A stretch of 64,000 nt of DNA, from positions 62,001 to 126,000 of the forward strand of contig NZ_CBDDRA010000016.1 of the NCBI RefSeq assembly GCF_965232925.1, in the 5' to 3' direction. Both the position numbers and the translations under genes were made by a program. The stretch is from Tumidithrix helvetica (lineage in GTDB: Bacteria; Cyanobacteriota; Cyanobacteriia; Pseudanabaenales; Pseudanabaenaceae). The notes under the pieces were generated by a model. It was not told the DNA's origin and made no database searches. It saw only the letters and a list, made by a program, of their open reading frames with translations. Shown piece after piece: positions 53,025-62,435 of the stretch. Every line of letters begins with the position of its first letter. The stretch's first letter is position 1.

Positions 53025-53950
53025 GTCTATTAACAGAATCCATTGATATCGATGCGATCGCATCATCGGTGCCAAGATCGCAGTTTTCCGATGAATTTAT
53101 CGAACAACTTGCCACTTCGATTGTGAAATCGAAAGGGATCGTTAATCCCTTAATTCTCAGGCAAAAAACGCCCATGAGCTATGAGGTCGTGGAGGGACAT
53201 TTAGAATATTATGCGGCAGTAAAAGCGAATCAGCTTGATTCTGACTTTGAGGCAATTCGCGCCTTTGTGGTTAAGTCGCAAAACGAGCAGGCAATTCGGG
53301 AACAAGTGCAGTTATTGAGACCTGCGATCGCATTGCCCAATCAATCCAAACCAAAATCCCAGAATCCGCAGGGCAATACAATCAATGCTTTCACAGATTT
53401 ACAAAAGTTAGCAGAGCAAGTTCAAAGAATCGAACAGAAATTAGATACCTATTCGGCAAGGGCGATCGATTCGCAGAAACTAGAAGAGCGACTTCAAAGG
53501 ATTGGGCAAATACTCAATGCAGATTTATCCACCCTAAGCCAGAGACTTGATTCCCTATCTATTTCGATTTCTGCCTCGATCAAATCGAATGCGACCAAAC
53601 CAAAATCTAGCCCTAGTCAAAAAGAGCTAAATGTTTCTACTCATAAAAAAGAAAAACCTGCTGCCAAGAAAAAAACGAGTTCTCAGAAAGAAGACAAACC
53701 CAAAACACTTGCTGCCAAAGAGATCCTCCAAGAAAGCTCTAAAGAAGCAACAGTATTACATCAGATCAATACCCTTACAGTCCGACAACTCGCTTTGAAA
53801 CTCAGTAGAGTTGGTTTAAAGGAAACCATTCGCGAAAATATTATTTCGGCGCGGAACGAAGGACAGTTTAATTCTCAAACAGATTTATTGAAACGAGTCA
53901 AGGGGCTAGGCAAAAAAACTCTAGAAAAAACACTGGATCGTTGGGTATAA
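53021..53950 (+). CDS. ParB-like protein with helix-hairpin-helix C-terminus
   Basis: A 309-residue protein. Residues 15-95 look like the ParB/Srx nuclease-type N-domain (FSDEFIEQLATSIVKSKGIVNPLILR; EVVEGHLEYYAA), though the GERR arginine box is replaced by EGHLEY. The middle is a coiled coil (LQKLAEQVQRIEQKLD and a similar second unit) followed by a Lys/Ser-rich linker. The last 55 residues include TDLLKRVKGLGKKTLEKTLDRW, a helix-hairpin-helix DNA-binding pattern. A central helix-turn-helix as in true ParB is not obvious, so it may be a divergent adaptor. Confidence 0.8.
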   Translation: MSLLTESIDIDAIASSVPRSQFSDEFIEQLATSIVKSKGIVNPLILRQKTPMSYEVVEGHLEYYAAVKANQLDSDFEAIRAFVVKSQNEQAIREQVQLLRPAIALPNQSKPKSQNPQGNTINAFTDLQKLAEQVQRIEQKLDTYSARAIDSQKLEERLQRIGQILNADLSTLSQRLDSLSISISASIKSNATKPKSSPSQKELNVSTHKKEKPAAKKKTSSQKEDKPKTLAAKEILQESSKEATVLHQINTLTVRQLALKLSRVGLKETIRENIISARNEGQFNSQTDLLKRVKGLGKKTLEKTLDRWV

Positions 53951-53954
53951 AAAA

Positions 53955-53986
53955 ATATCCCCTTAACGCACAACGCTAAGAGGATA
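53955..53986. terminator. bidirectional terminator between parB-like and rpsF
   Basis: ATATCC...GGATAT with inner CTTA/TAAG pairs and a CACAA loop forms a stem of about 13 bp between convergent genes; A-run on the left and less clear T-run on the right. Confidence 0.65.
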
Positions 53987-54015
53987 TAAACTCAAAGACC
54001 GAGATCGATCGAGAA

Positions 54016-54375
54016 TTATTCAGCTACAGCACTTGCTGTAGCGAGTTCTGGGGCATCTTCTGCAAGGGCAACATCAACAATTGCCTCTGGATCGAGTTTG
54101 ATCGTCAAGTAACGAATTACTTCTTCACCTAAACGCATCACTTTTTCCATTTCTTCAACCGTACGAGGTTCGGCACTAAAGTTCATTTGAATGTAAATGC
54201 CTTCACGGTGCTTTTTGATGTCGTAAGCAAGGCGACGCTTGCCGCGATGTTGAATTGTGATTGGCTCTGCACCATTATTTTGCAGAATGGTTTGGTACTT
54301 AGCGATCGCTGCATCCGTATCCTGATCGTTAAGATCGGGGCGGAGAATGTACATGGTTTCGTATAAACGCTTCAT
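54016..54375 (-). CDS. rpsF: 30S ribosomal protein S6
   Basis: Small-subunit protein of the central platform, binding with S18. MKRLYETMYILRPDLN and IQHRGKRRLAYDIKKHREGIYIQMNF-type segments are diagnostic. 119 residues with a short acidic/Ala-rich tail. It stands alone, without rpsR or ssb adjacent. Confidence 0.97.
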   Translation of the reverse strand: MKRLYETMYILRPDLNDQDTDAAIAKYQTILQNNGAEPITIQHRGKRRLAYDIKKHREGIYIQMNFSAEPRTVEEMEKVMRLGEEVIRYLTIKLDPEAIVDVALAEDAPELATASAVAE

Positions 54376-54617
54376 CAGATGATTTTTTTCCTTATGGACA
54401 ATGTGGCTTTTGGCTGCAACTAGCAGGACAAAAACAAGGCTTTGTTATTATAGCTGCTGCGATCGCATTTTGTGCTGATTTGTCCCTGACTTGGGTAAAA
54501 GGCAAAATCAATCGCCGTAGATCGCTCTAGCGAAGATTTGTTAAGCGCTGTTACTGTAACACTATATTGAAATCGCTTCTGTATAGGGATGCCAAGCCAT
54601 ATAACTATTCGCTATAA

Positions 54618-55025
54618 CTATTCGCTGACTTCTACCAAACTGCGCTCGAAAAAACAAGAAAAAATTTCACTATAGAACTGAAATAAATCGTCTTGGGTAT
54701 AGTTCTGATTGTAGATTAACTCAAACATGATTAAATCTACTAATACCTCAATCCCTTTGCGAGGATAACGCTTCAGAAGTTTGATACCTGAGTGGACAGA
54801 TTTATTTTTTAATTTCTTTGTCAGATCCGTCGTTTTGGGCTGATAGGAACTATCTACGATTGCGCTTAGCAGGATCGCACAGAATTCTATCTTTAACTCT
54901 TTGGTCAGAAAGGTAGAATTATCAATACATCGAGCAAACGTTTTTGCAAGCAATGACGTCCCTCTAGCTAGATGATGAGTACCAATCTGAATACTTCGTT
55001 GAATTGATTTTGGGCTAGATGACAT
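54618..55025 (-). CDS. hypothetical protein
   Basis: Not recognised. From ATG 55025 (MSSSPKSIQRSIQIG) it is a 135-residue, mostly helical soluble protein with a basic middle (KLKNKSVHSG, LLKRYPRKGIEVLVDLIMFELIY) and an aromatic end (LFQFYSEIFSCFF). The frame is open to 55142, but the extra 39 codons are Arg/His-rich and may be untranslated. No neighbours of known role share its transcript. Confidence 0.5.
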   Translation of the reverse strand: MSSSPKSIQRSIQIGTHHLARGTSLLAKTFARCIDNSTFLTKELKIEFCAILLSAIVDSSYQPKTTDLTKKLKNKSVHSGIKLLKRYPRKGIEVLVDLIMFELIYNQNYTQDDLFQFYSEIFSCFFERSLVEVSE

Positions 55026-55142
55026 AGTGGTATGAAAATATAACCTTAGGCGATGTGCGACTTGTCTTCGATCCCTTGGGGGCGATATTCTGGCTACCTG
55101 AGAATATAGTGCGTAATTTTCTAAAATTCCAGAAGCCTTCAT

Positions 55143-55587
55143 TTAATTTATAGGCTTTACAAAACTTAAATTACAAGTCTAGCTGCCTATTAGAATCCGT
55201 GGCTGATGGTGCTGCTAGCAAGTAAATAAGGAGAGCGTTACGCCGTAGAGTCTGAAGATAAAACCGCCGATCTTATAAATGTTCATTGCCTTTGCCTCTT
55301 ACTGCTTTCTGATGAATTAACTGTACGCGAGTAGCAAGGGGTGTGATGTGGCTCATATCATGCTGACCTGTGATTGCGATCGCAGGCTGATAGGAAGGTA
55401 ATTTGGACGATCGTTTGAGTTAAATCGCCTTAGCTTCGCTAAGCGTTTAACTAGAAATCGTGTTTGGGATGGTTCTAACGACTTAATATTCTACCGCCAC
55501 TTTTCAGGATTTTATCATATACTGTCAAGTCTTGCTTTAAGAAGCGGTCGATAGCATAAAATCAAGTTCTGGACAGGGTATCAGCAA
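55143..55587. other. intergenic region with imperfect hairpin
   Basis: A gap of about 445 bases with no supported gene. An inverted repeat GTTAAAtCGCcTTAGC / GCTAAGCGTTTAAC with a TTC loop lies at 55419-55451 and contains a TTAGCTTCGCTAA core that resembles the other dispersed palindromes. Nothing else is supported. Confidence 0.5.
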
Positions 55588-56004
55588 TTACCCAATGTTC
55601 GAGCAACCTAGCTCAAGGATTAGTTGCCAATGTGCCGTAGAGACGGGCACGACCGAGAGTCGCGAAATTCTGATCAGATCGAACCCTTCAAACCGACTAT
55701 CCTGTTTAATTTGGGCAAGGGTAACTGGTTGCGGCAGCGATCGCACTGCTTTTAGATCGACCACTGCCCGTTTGGGCTCATTGAGCTTAGGATCGGCATA
55801 GGGTTGGCTAATCACCTCGGCAATACCAACTGCTCTGCGCTCCTCGCTCGTATGATAAATCAGGGCTAAATCCCCAGGCATCATCGTGCGAATATGTTTT
55901 AGAGCCAAGTTGTTATTGACCCCGTCCCAAATCGTCTTGCCGTCACGCTCTAGATCGGCATAGGAATAAACATCTGGCTCGCTTTTGAGTAACCAATACG
56001 CCAT
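55588..56004 (-). CDS. EVE-domain protein
   Basis: A 138-residue single EVE domain (PUA-like fold): WLLKSEPDVYSYADLERDG, IWDGVNNNLALKHIRTM, GDLALIYHT and AVGIAEVISQPYADP are the conserved segments. EVE proteins are thought to bind modified bases in DNA or RNA. Standalone bacterial versions have unknown partners. It is divergent from sqdX and not in an operon with restriction genes. Confidence 0.92.
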   Translation of the reverse strand: MAYWLLKSEPDVYSYADLERDGKTIWDGVNNNLALKHIRTMMPGDLALIYHTSEERRAVGIAEVISQPYADPKLNEPKRAVVDLKAVRSLPQPVTLAQIKQDSRFEGFDLIRISRLSVVPVSTAHWQLILELGCSNIG

Positions 56005-56087
56005 GTTAAGTGCTGAGGATATATTGTGCTATCCATCATATTATGATGATCGAAACAGTAAATGCGAACAACTCATAGCTTCCCCAC

Positions 56088-57224
56088 ATGCGTAAAGTTG
56101 CCATATTCACAGAAACCTTTTTGCCCAAAATTGATGGTATTGTCACCCGCCTCAAATTCACCGTTGAACAGTTGGTAAAACTGGGTGATGAGGTGTTAGT
56201 CTTCTCGCCTGATGGTGGTATTCGCGAATATTGCGGTGCAAAAATCTATGGGGTGTCGGGCTTTCCACTACCCTTATATCCCGAACTAAAACTAGCCTTA
56301 CCTCGCCCTTCGATTGGCTATGCTTTAGAGCAATTTCAACCAGATATTGTCCATGTCGTGAATCCTGCGGTGTTGGGTCTGGCTGGCTTGTTTTATGCCA
56401 AATCCATGAAGTTGCCCTTAATCGCCTCTTATCACACCCATTTACCCCAATATCTCCAGCACTATGGGTTAGGCTTTTTAGAGGGCACGATGTGGGAGTT
56501 GATCAAAACCGCCCATAATAATGCTGCCTTGAATCTCTGTACCTCCACAGCCATGGTGGAACAACTACGATCGCATGGGGTAGAACGGGTAGACTTATGG
56601 CAAAGAGGCGTAGATACGGACAAGTTCCATCCCAGATTTAAGAATAAAGCCATGCGATCGCACCTCAGTAAAGGTCACAATGACGCGACACTGTTGCTCT
56701 ATGTGGGGCGATTGTCAGCAGAGAAAGAAATTACACAAATTTTGCCTTTGCTCGAAGCAATTCCCAATAGTCGCCTTGCCTTGGTTGGCGATGGTCCGTA
56801 TCGTCAAGAATTAGAACGTATTTTTGCGGATACGCCCACCCACTTTGTCGGTTACCTGCAAGGCGAAGATCTGGCTGCTGCCTTCGCCTCTAGTGATGCC
56901 TTTATGTTTCCCTCTCGCACAGAAACTTTGGGCTTGGTGCTGTTAGAAGCGATGGCGGCAGGTTGCCCCGTGGTAGCAGCGCGATCGGGGGGCATTCCTG
57001 ACATTGTTACCGATGGTGCGAATGGCTATTTGTTTGAGCCTTCCGATCCAAATGGGTTGCTAACAGCTACTCAGAAGTTATTAACCAATTCCTCTGGGAT
57101 CGAATATCTGCGACAGAACGCTCGACAAGAAGCCGAGCGCTGGGGCTGGGAAGCGGCAACCCGCCAACTGCAAGGCTATTACGATCGCGTGATTGAAGTT
57201 TGCAAACCCGCACTTGTTAGCTAA
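56088..57224 (+). CDS. sqdX: sulfoquinovosyltransferase SqdX
   Basis: Transfers sulfoquinovose from UDP-sulfoquinovose to diacylglycerol, making the thylakoid lipid SQDG. A 378-residue GT4 (GT-B fold) protein: KVAIFTETFLPKIDGIVTRL, ASYHTHLPQYLQHYGLG, LWQRGVDTDKFHP, and the donor-site TETLGLVLLEAMAAGCPVVA. The HTHLPQYLQHYGLG segment with LNLCTSTAM is characteristic of cyanobacterial SqdX. Its stop overlaps the convergent WD40 stop by four bases. sqdB is not adjacent. Confidence 0.9.
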   Translation: MRKVAIFTETFLPKIDGIVTRLKFTVEQLVKLGDEVLVFSPDGGIREYCGAKIYGVSGFPLPLYPELKLALPRPSIGYALEQFQPDIVHVVNPAVLGLAGLFYAKSMKLPLIASYHTHLPQYLQHYGLGFLEGTMWELIKTAHNNAALNLCTSTAMVEQLRSHGVERVDLWQRGVDTDKFHPRFKNKAMRSHLSKGHNDATLLLYVGRLSAEKEITQILPLLEAIPNSRLALVGDGPYRQELERIFADTPTHFVGYLQGEDLAAAFASSDAFMFPSRTETLGLVLLEAMAAGCPVVAARSGGIPDIVTDGANGYLFEPSDPNGLLTATQKLLTNSSGIEYLRQNARQEAERWGWEAATRQLQGYYDRVIEVCKPALVS

Positions 57225-58333
57225 TCGCTTGGACTCAGTTCGACATCGCTTACTGACCTCCGATTAGTAAGCGGTCGCTGAACAGAGCCGGGGCTATCTA
57301 GTCTTCTCATTTCACTGATATTCCAAAATTTCACCGTCGTATCCGATGATGAAGTAACCATATACTTCCCATCGGGACTGAAACTCAATCCTATTACCCA
57401 GTCTTTATGACCTTCTAATTTATCTAATTCTCTCCCTTGGAGATTCCATAATCGCACGGTTCTATCTTGAGAGGTCGTAGCCAAAAACTGCCCATCAGGG
57501 CTAAATCCGACATTCCTGACAACGCTGCGATGACCCTTAAACTGTGCGATCGTTTCACCATCGAGGTTCCAAAGTCTAGCGATTCCATCATTCGAGGCAG
57601 TAGCGATAAGCTTCCCATCTGGACTAAATACTACCTGTCTCACCCAATCGGTATGCCCTTGCAGTTTTTTGATAATACGTCCTTGTAAATCCCAAACAAT
57701 TGCCGTACCATCGGACGAAGCAGTGGCAATCAGTCTGCCATTGGGACTAAAGCAAGCACTCCAGACTTTCCCTTGATGTCCGTTAAATTCTCTAAGTAAT
57801 TCTCCCTTGAGGTTCCACAAACGAGCTGTGCCATCGGAAGAAGCGGTCAATATAGTTTGTCCATCTGGACTGAAATGAACGCTATTTACCCAGTCTTTAT
57901 GTCCTGTAAACTCAGTCAATAACTGACCCTGAATATCCCAAAGCCTTGCCACTTTATCTTGAGCACCTGTGATAATTTGCATACCATCGGGGCTAAAAGC
58001 TGCCGCCCAAATAATATTGTCCCCTTGTTTAAACTCTAAGGTCTGCTTTCCACTCTTGTCCCACACTTTCGTTAATCCTGCTGAGGAAGTGGTCAATAGC
58101 TTGCTGCCATCGGGGCTAAAAGTAACGCTCAGCGTGCTTGTATCATTTGCCTTAAACTCCTGCACTGCTTTAGCACCAATGCGAATTGACGGGAAAGATT
58201 GGACGATCTGCATATCCTGCCTGGGATTTGTAGCGGAACTCGCAAAACTTGGCTGTTGGAGGATAGCTCCAACCAGCAATACTCCCAAAGACAAAATACT
58301 TAACGTCATGATAAACAGAAATGAATAGAACAA
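57221..58333 (-). CDS. exported or anchored WD40-repeat protein
   Basis: A 370-residue protein. An N-terminal hydrophobic segment (residues 8-27) with a possible cleavage site near SFAS suggests export or a membrane anchor. Seven WD40 units follow, with signatures such as FSPDGxxIxTxSxDGTxRLWN, enough for one beta propeller. The last 20 residues (from SPGSVQRPL) are encoded by a dispersed repeat, unlike the propeller. Function unknown; the start may be 58333 or ATG 58309. Confidence 0.85.
   Translation of the reverse strand: MFYSFLFIMTLSILSLGVLLVGAILQQPSFASSATNPRQDMQIVQSFPSIRIGAKAVQEFKANDTSTLSVTFSPDGSKLLTTSSAGLTKVWDKSGKQTLEFKQGDNIIWAAAFSPDGMQIITGAQDKVARLWDIQGQLLTEFTGHKDWVNSVHFSPDGQTILTASSDGTARLWNLKGELLREFNGHQGKVWSACFSPNGRLIATASSDGTAIVWDLQGRIIKKLQGHTDWVRQVVFSPDGKLIATASNDGIARLWNLDGETIAQFKGHRSVVRNVGFSPDGQFLATTSQDRTVRLWNLQGRELDKLEGHKDWVIGLSFSPDGKYMVTSSSDTTVKFWNISEMRRLDSPGSVQRPLTNRRSVSDVELSPSD
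57226..57284. repeat. CTCAG-type dispersed repeat overlapping the WD40 3' end
   Basis: ACTCAGTTCGACATCGCTT (57232-57250) and ACTGACCTCCG match the repeat at 10951; inverted parts CGCTTACT and AGTAAGCG flank CTCCGATT. It encodes the C-terminal tail of the WD40 protein, showing the repeat entered the end of that reading frame. Confidence 0.6.
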
Positions 58334-58523
58334 ATATTCTGAGAATTTGAGAACTTACACACAAAACAATAAAGGGGTTTTGCCATTGAATTGGTTGCAT
58401 CATAGACTTGTAAGTTGCCCGAAATGTTTCATTGAGCTTTACAAATCAGGGTCATGAGCGTTGCAGCTTCATTGGTTCTAGCACGATACTGACTAACGCA
58501 TATACCTCCAATGTACTTGCAAT

Positions 58524-58560
58524 CCAATTTAAAGAATAGTGAAGCTATTCTTTAAATTGG
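58524..58560. repeat. 16-bp perfect inverted repeat
   Basis: CCAATTTAAAGAATAG and CTATTCTTTAAATTGG flank a TGAAG loop in the 58334-58761 gap, 200 bases upstream of the coiled-coil gene. The gap has no supported gene. It may be a terminator or a protein-binding site. Confidence 0.7.
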
Positions 58561-58622
58561 GATTTATTTTGAACGGCTATGCTACTTTTCTAAAAACAAA
58601 GACATCTCTAAATCAAATATTG

Positions 58623-58695
58623 ATACCATTTTCAAAGAAACAATGCGACGTTTCTTTGAAAAACCACACGGAGCACGGAACCCAAACCTCTACGG
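58623..58695. repeat. dispersed hairpin repeat, copy 2
   Basis: TTTTCAAAGAAAC (58629-58641) pairs perfectly over 13 bp with GTTTCTTTGAAAA (58650-58662) around AATGCGAC; the tail GGAGCACGGAACCCAAACC matches the tail of copy 1 at 4241-4260. Stem bases differ between copies in a compensating way. Confidence 0.65.
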
Positions 58696-58761
58696 CTACT
58701 TTGCTCGATCGCTTTGCTTGAGCGTAACATGATTGATGTAGGGTAGTCTTGGACAATTGCT

Positions 58762-59982
58762 ATGGTCTTAGAAGAAATCGATCGGTTGTTGGCTGACTGG
58801 AAAAACAAACTTGACCCGATCAGTCAAAATCTGATCGATCTATGCGGTCTCCTCACTTACCAAAGATTGTCGGGAGCAGCGGGATTTAGCCCTGTCAAAC
58901 TTACAGGTATCTCTAAAATAAAAATAGATCCCGCGCTAGAGGCATTGAACGAACTGTTTCAGCACTTTGACTTGCTAACCCAAACTATCGACAAAGCCAG
59001 AAGTCTCCGAGCTGCTATGCCCCGCTTTTTAGGCTCTGAGCCAAAAGCCCAAGAAATTCTCCAGATTTTGACCACCGCATCGATTCAGTTGCCAGCGATT
59101 AGAACGCCCCTAGCCCAAAGAGAACTGCTCTCAGCCGCAGAGACCATCCATGCGATTACACCAACACAATTGCTGGTGGCTATGGCGAAAACTTTTGAGG
59201 TGGTCAAAGAGACCGTGATAGCAGTCGATCTGATCTGGTCTGACTTAGAGCCGCAGCTAGATCGAGCAGAAGCTGAAATTGTAACTATACAGAAACAGGG
59301 TGAATCCATAGGGGCAATCGACCTTAGAGAATTAGAGGCATCTAGACAAGCGATCGCTGCTATACGCGATCGGATCGAGACCGATCCGCTAGGGACTCGT
59401 GCGAGTTTCGATGATATCGAACGGTTAACCGCCAAGATGCGAAGCGATCTCGACCAATTAGTCCGCGCCCAAGCAAAGCTAAATGACGGGTTTACCCATG
59501 CCAAGGTGCTACTTAAACGATTAACTGCATTGAACCAAGAAGCGATCGCCGCCTTTGCCGAAAGCCAAGAAAAAATTACCGATTGTGCTGACCTTTTCCC
59601 TCCTTTACCTTTGGAGTACATTGAGGCAGTGGGGCAATGGTTGCAAAGATTGGAAAGCAAGCTCAAAGAAGGGCTGAGCAGCCCTGTGCGCGTGGGCTTA
59701 GAGAATTGCACGACCAAGATTAGCGAATATATCGCGATCGAGACCAAAAATATTGCGGCAAATCGGCGATCGCTCCAGACTCGCCAAGAGTTGCGCGGAC
59801 GACTTGAAGCGCTGAAAGCCAAAGCGATCGCCAAGGGACATGCTGAGGATATGCAGTTAGCCATCCTAGCCGATCGAGCGAAGCAACTCCTTTATACGCG
59901 CCCCACCCCGTTAAATCAAGCAGAAGAAACGGTCAAGCAATATGAGGTTATGCTAAATTCTAAATCAAAAGCCTGTGGCTGA
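58762..59982 (+). CDS. helical/coiled-coil protein upstream of PknG-like kinase
   Basis: A 406-residue, nearly all-helical soluble protein with heptad-like Leu/Ala/Glu/Arg spacing throughout (for example LEASRQAIAAIRDRIE and RRSLQTRQELRGRLEALK). No enzymatic motif, Cys cluster or signal peptide. It ends 57 bases before the PknG-like gene and is probably in the same operon. Similar-sized helical proteins next to pknG-type genes exist elsewhere to my knowledge, but no function can be named. The start has no strong ribosome site. Confidence 0.7.
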   Translation: MVLEEIDRLLADWKNKLDPISQNLIDLCGLLTYQRLSGAAGFSPVKLTGISKIKIDPALEALNELFQHFDLLTQTIDKARSLRAAMPRFLGSEPKAQEILQILTTASIQLPAIRTPLAQRELLSAAETIHAITPTQLLVAMAKTFEVVKETVIAVDLIWSDLEPQLDRAEAEIVTIQKQGESIGAIDLRELEASRQAIAAIRDRIETDPLGTRASFDDIERLTAKMRSDLDQLVRAQAKLNDGFTHAKVLLKRLTALNQEAIAAFAESQEKITDCADLFPPLPLEYIEAVGQWLQRLESKLKEGLSSPVRVGLENCTTKISEYIAIETKNIAANRRSLQTRQELRGRLEALKAKAIAKGHAEDMQLAILADRAKQLLYTRPTPLNQAEETVKQYEVMLNSKSKACG

Positions 59983-60039
59983 GTCTTATGCTCAAACGAA
60001 TTTTTAAACGGATTGTCAATCTGAAGTGGAGTCATTCTA

Positions 60040-62265
60040 ATGGACGGTGAATCTTGCAATCGCAGTGGATGTACGGGCATTATTGAGGATGGATATTGCA
60101 ATGTCTGTGGATTAGCTGCAACAAAATCTTCGGGTGCGGGACAATATAGCGCGGCAAGAATGACTTCGGGCACAAATTCTCCAACTTCACCTCAAACAAG
60201 TGGAAAAGGAACTGGAAGGAGTTCGCCAATTACAACTGGAACTGGTTCCTCGCCGCTCACCAATCGTTCTAAGGGGTCGCGGCGCACGAGTCCGACATCG
60301 GGTCGCAGCAGTCGCAAACAGTTGGGGGCAGGGTTAGTCTCTATTCCTGAGTTGCCTTCTACCGAGCCTGAAAAGGCAATTATGTTGGAAGCAAAAGTGC
60401 CTGAAAACAAGCGCTATTGCGCCAATTGCAATAATCAGCTCAAGCGAGAAAAGGGATTTTGCAGTCAGTGCGGCCAGAAGTTTTCCTTCATTCCTTCGCT
60501 TCAGCCCCACGATTTAATTCTCGATCAATATGAGGTTAAGGGAGCGATCGCCTATGGTGGACTAGGTTGGATTTATCTCGGCTTTGATAAAGCCCTATCT
60601 CGCTATGTCGTACTCAAGGGGCTATTGAATACGGAAGATGCCGCCAGTGCAGCCGTTGCTGTCGCCGAACGTCAATTTCTTGCCTCGGTAAAGCACGCGA
60701 ATATCGTAGGGATTTACAACTTTGTCAAGTATGGCACGGAAGGCTTCATCGTCATGGAATATGTGGGCGGTAAGACGCTCAAGGAAATTCGCAAGAGTCG
60801 TGGTGCCTTGCCTGTGGCAGAAGCGATCGCCTATATCCATCGCATTCTATCTGCCTTCTCGTATCTGCACCAACAGGGTTTGGTCTACTGCGATTTCAAA
60901 CCCGATAATGCCATGGTGGAAGGCAATGATGTCAAATTGATTGACATGGGAGGCGTCAGACGCATTGACGATCTCACGGGGGATATCTACGGAACGGTCG
61001 GTTACAGCGCCCCTGAGGCAGGTGAAGGCCCAACCGTTGTTTCCGACCTCTATACAATTGGCAGAACGCTGGCAGTCTTACTGACAGACATTCGTGGCTT
61101 TAGTAAAGAGCATCTCTATACATTGCCCAGTCCCGAAGAGGAACCTCTATTTAGAGAACAGGAGTCTCTGTACAGATTCCTTTTAAAATCTACCGCAGAG
61201 AATCCCGACGATCGCTTCCAATCTGCCGACGAAATGGCGGATCAACTCTTAGGTGTGTTGCGCGAAATCGTGGCAGTTGAGACCAAAACACCCCGCCCTG
61301 CCTCTAGCAGCCTATTTGGGGGGGATATGCTGGCGATCGCGGCGAGCAATGATTTTACCCCGATTTTGGCTGACTACCATCAGCTCCCAATTCCCACCCT
61401 AGATGCGAGCGACCCAGCGTTTAACGCACTGCTAAATGCGGGTGCGATCGCCAACCCTACCAGACGAGTAGAGAACCTAAGGCAGGTCGTCGAAAAGACA
61501 CCAAAATCTACTGAGGCGCTGCTGAGACTAGCCAATGCCCTGATTGATACGGCAACCGATACGGAAGTGGAATCTGTCTTAGCAAAGGTAGAAGCACTCG
61601 ATGCTTGGGACTGGCGTATTCTTTGGTACAGGGGGCGATCGCTGATGGCGCAGGGTAAATATAAAGACGCTCAAGCCGCCTTCGATCAGGTCTATTTCGA
61701 TCTCCCTGGGGAGCTAGCACCCAAGTTAGCCCTCGCGCTTGCCGCAGAGAGAGCGCAGCGCTATCCCTTCGCGATAAAAATGTACGAACTCGTCTGTCAT
61801 ACTGACCCCAGCTATGTTACGGCTGCTTTTGGTTTGGCGCGTTGCCTTTTGGCGACTGGCGATCGCAATGGTGCAGTGTCTGCGTTAGAGCAGGTTCCGC
61901 AAACATCGAGTCTTTTTGCGCGATCGCGTGTAGAGATTACCCGAACGTTAATTAATACAAAGATCTCTGCGCCGAGCAGCCAAGAGTTAAAAAATGCGAG
62001 TACGGCGATCGAAACCATTGCACTCGAAGGCATGGAACGCTATCGACTCACCAAGCAGGTGTTAGAAACGGCACTCAATTTGGTCACTTCGCGATCGCTT
62101 ACCCCCACAACCAGCTTGACCATTTTAGGAAGCCCCCTAGAGGAAATTCATTTGCGAGAGGGCTTAGAACGGTCGCTCAGAGCCATGGCACATTTGGCAA
62201 CGGGTGATGAAAAAATTCGCTTAGTGGATGAAGCCAACCGCGTCAGACCGAGAACGCTGTTTTAA
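60040..62265 (+). CDS. pknG: PknG-type serine/threonine kinase with rubredoxin-like and TPR domains
   Basis: A 741-residue kinase. Two CxxC pairs: an N-terminal zinc-ribbon-like one (C6, C11, C20, C23) and a rubredoxin-like one (C127, C130, C141, C144), followed by a kinase domain at about 160-420. The ATP lysine K193 is in VVLKGL; the catalytic loop is YCDFKPDN (D285, K287, N290), non-RD as in PknG; D302 lies in LIDMGG where PknG has LIDLGA. TPR-like helices fill 430-735 and the end KIRLVDEANRVRPRTLF resembles the mycobacterial PknG end. FPGELAPKLALA-like DLPGELAPKLALA is also shared. In actinobacteria PknG phosphorylates FHA proteins (GarA/OdhI) that set 2-oxoglutarate flux. PP2C and vWA genes follow. 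Confidence 0.93.
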   Translation: MDGESCNRSGCTGIIEDGYCNVCGLAATKSSGAGQYSAARMTSGTNSPTSPQTSGKGTGRSSPITTGTGSSPLTNRSKGSRRTSPTSGRSSRKQLGAGLVSIPELPSTEPEKAIMLEAKVPENKRYCANCNNQLKREKGFCSQCGQKFSFIPSLQPHDLILDQYEVKGAIAYGGLGWIYLGFDKALSRYVVLKGLLNTEDAASAAVAVAERQFLASVKHANIVGIYNFVKYGTEGFIVMEYVGGKTLKEIRKSRGALPVAEAIAYIHRILSAFSYLHQQGLVYCDFKPDNAMVEGNDVKLIDMGGVRRIDDLTGDIYGTVGYSAPEAGEGPTVVSDLYTIGRTLAVLLTDIRGFSKEHLYTLPSPEEEPLFREQESLYRFLLKSTAENPDDRFQSADEMADQLLGVLREIVAVETKTPRPASSSLFGGDMLAIAASNDFTPILADYHQLPIPTLDASDPAFNALLNAGAIANPTRRVENLRQVVEKTPKSTEALLRLANALIDTATDTEVESVLAKVEALDAWDWRILWYRGRSLMAQGKYKDAQAAFDQVYFDLPGELAPKLALALAAERAQRYPFAIKMYELVCHTDPSYVTAAFGLARCLLATGDRNGAVSALEQVPQTSSLFARSRVEITRTLINTKISAPSSQELKNASTAIETIALEGMERYRLTKQVLETALNLVTSRSLTPTTSLTILGSPLEEIHLREGLERSLRAMAHLATGDEKIRLVDEANRVRPRTLF

Positions 62266-62435
62266 TAGGTTTCTGCGTTCTTCTATGGGTTTTGCCAAGA
62301 GCAAGATCGCTGGATAAAGAAAATGGGTATTCTAAGCTATTAGGTGAAATACTTATCTCAATTTTTTGGAATTGACTTCTAGAGAATGACTGCAATTCTT
62401 GATTCTTTTTACAACAAAATGGATAGTTCGTTGAT

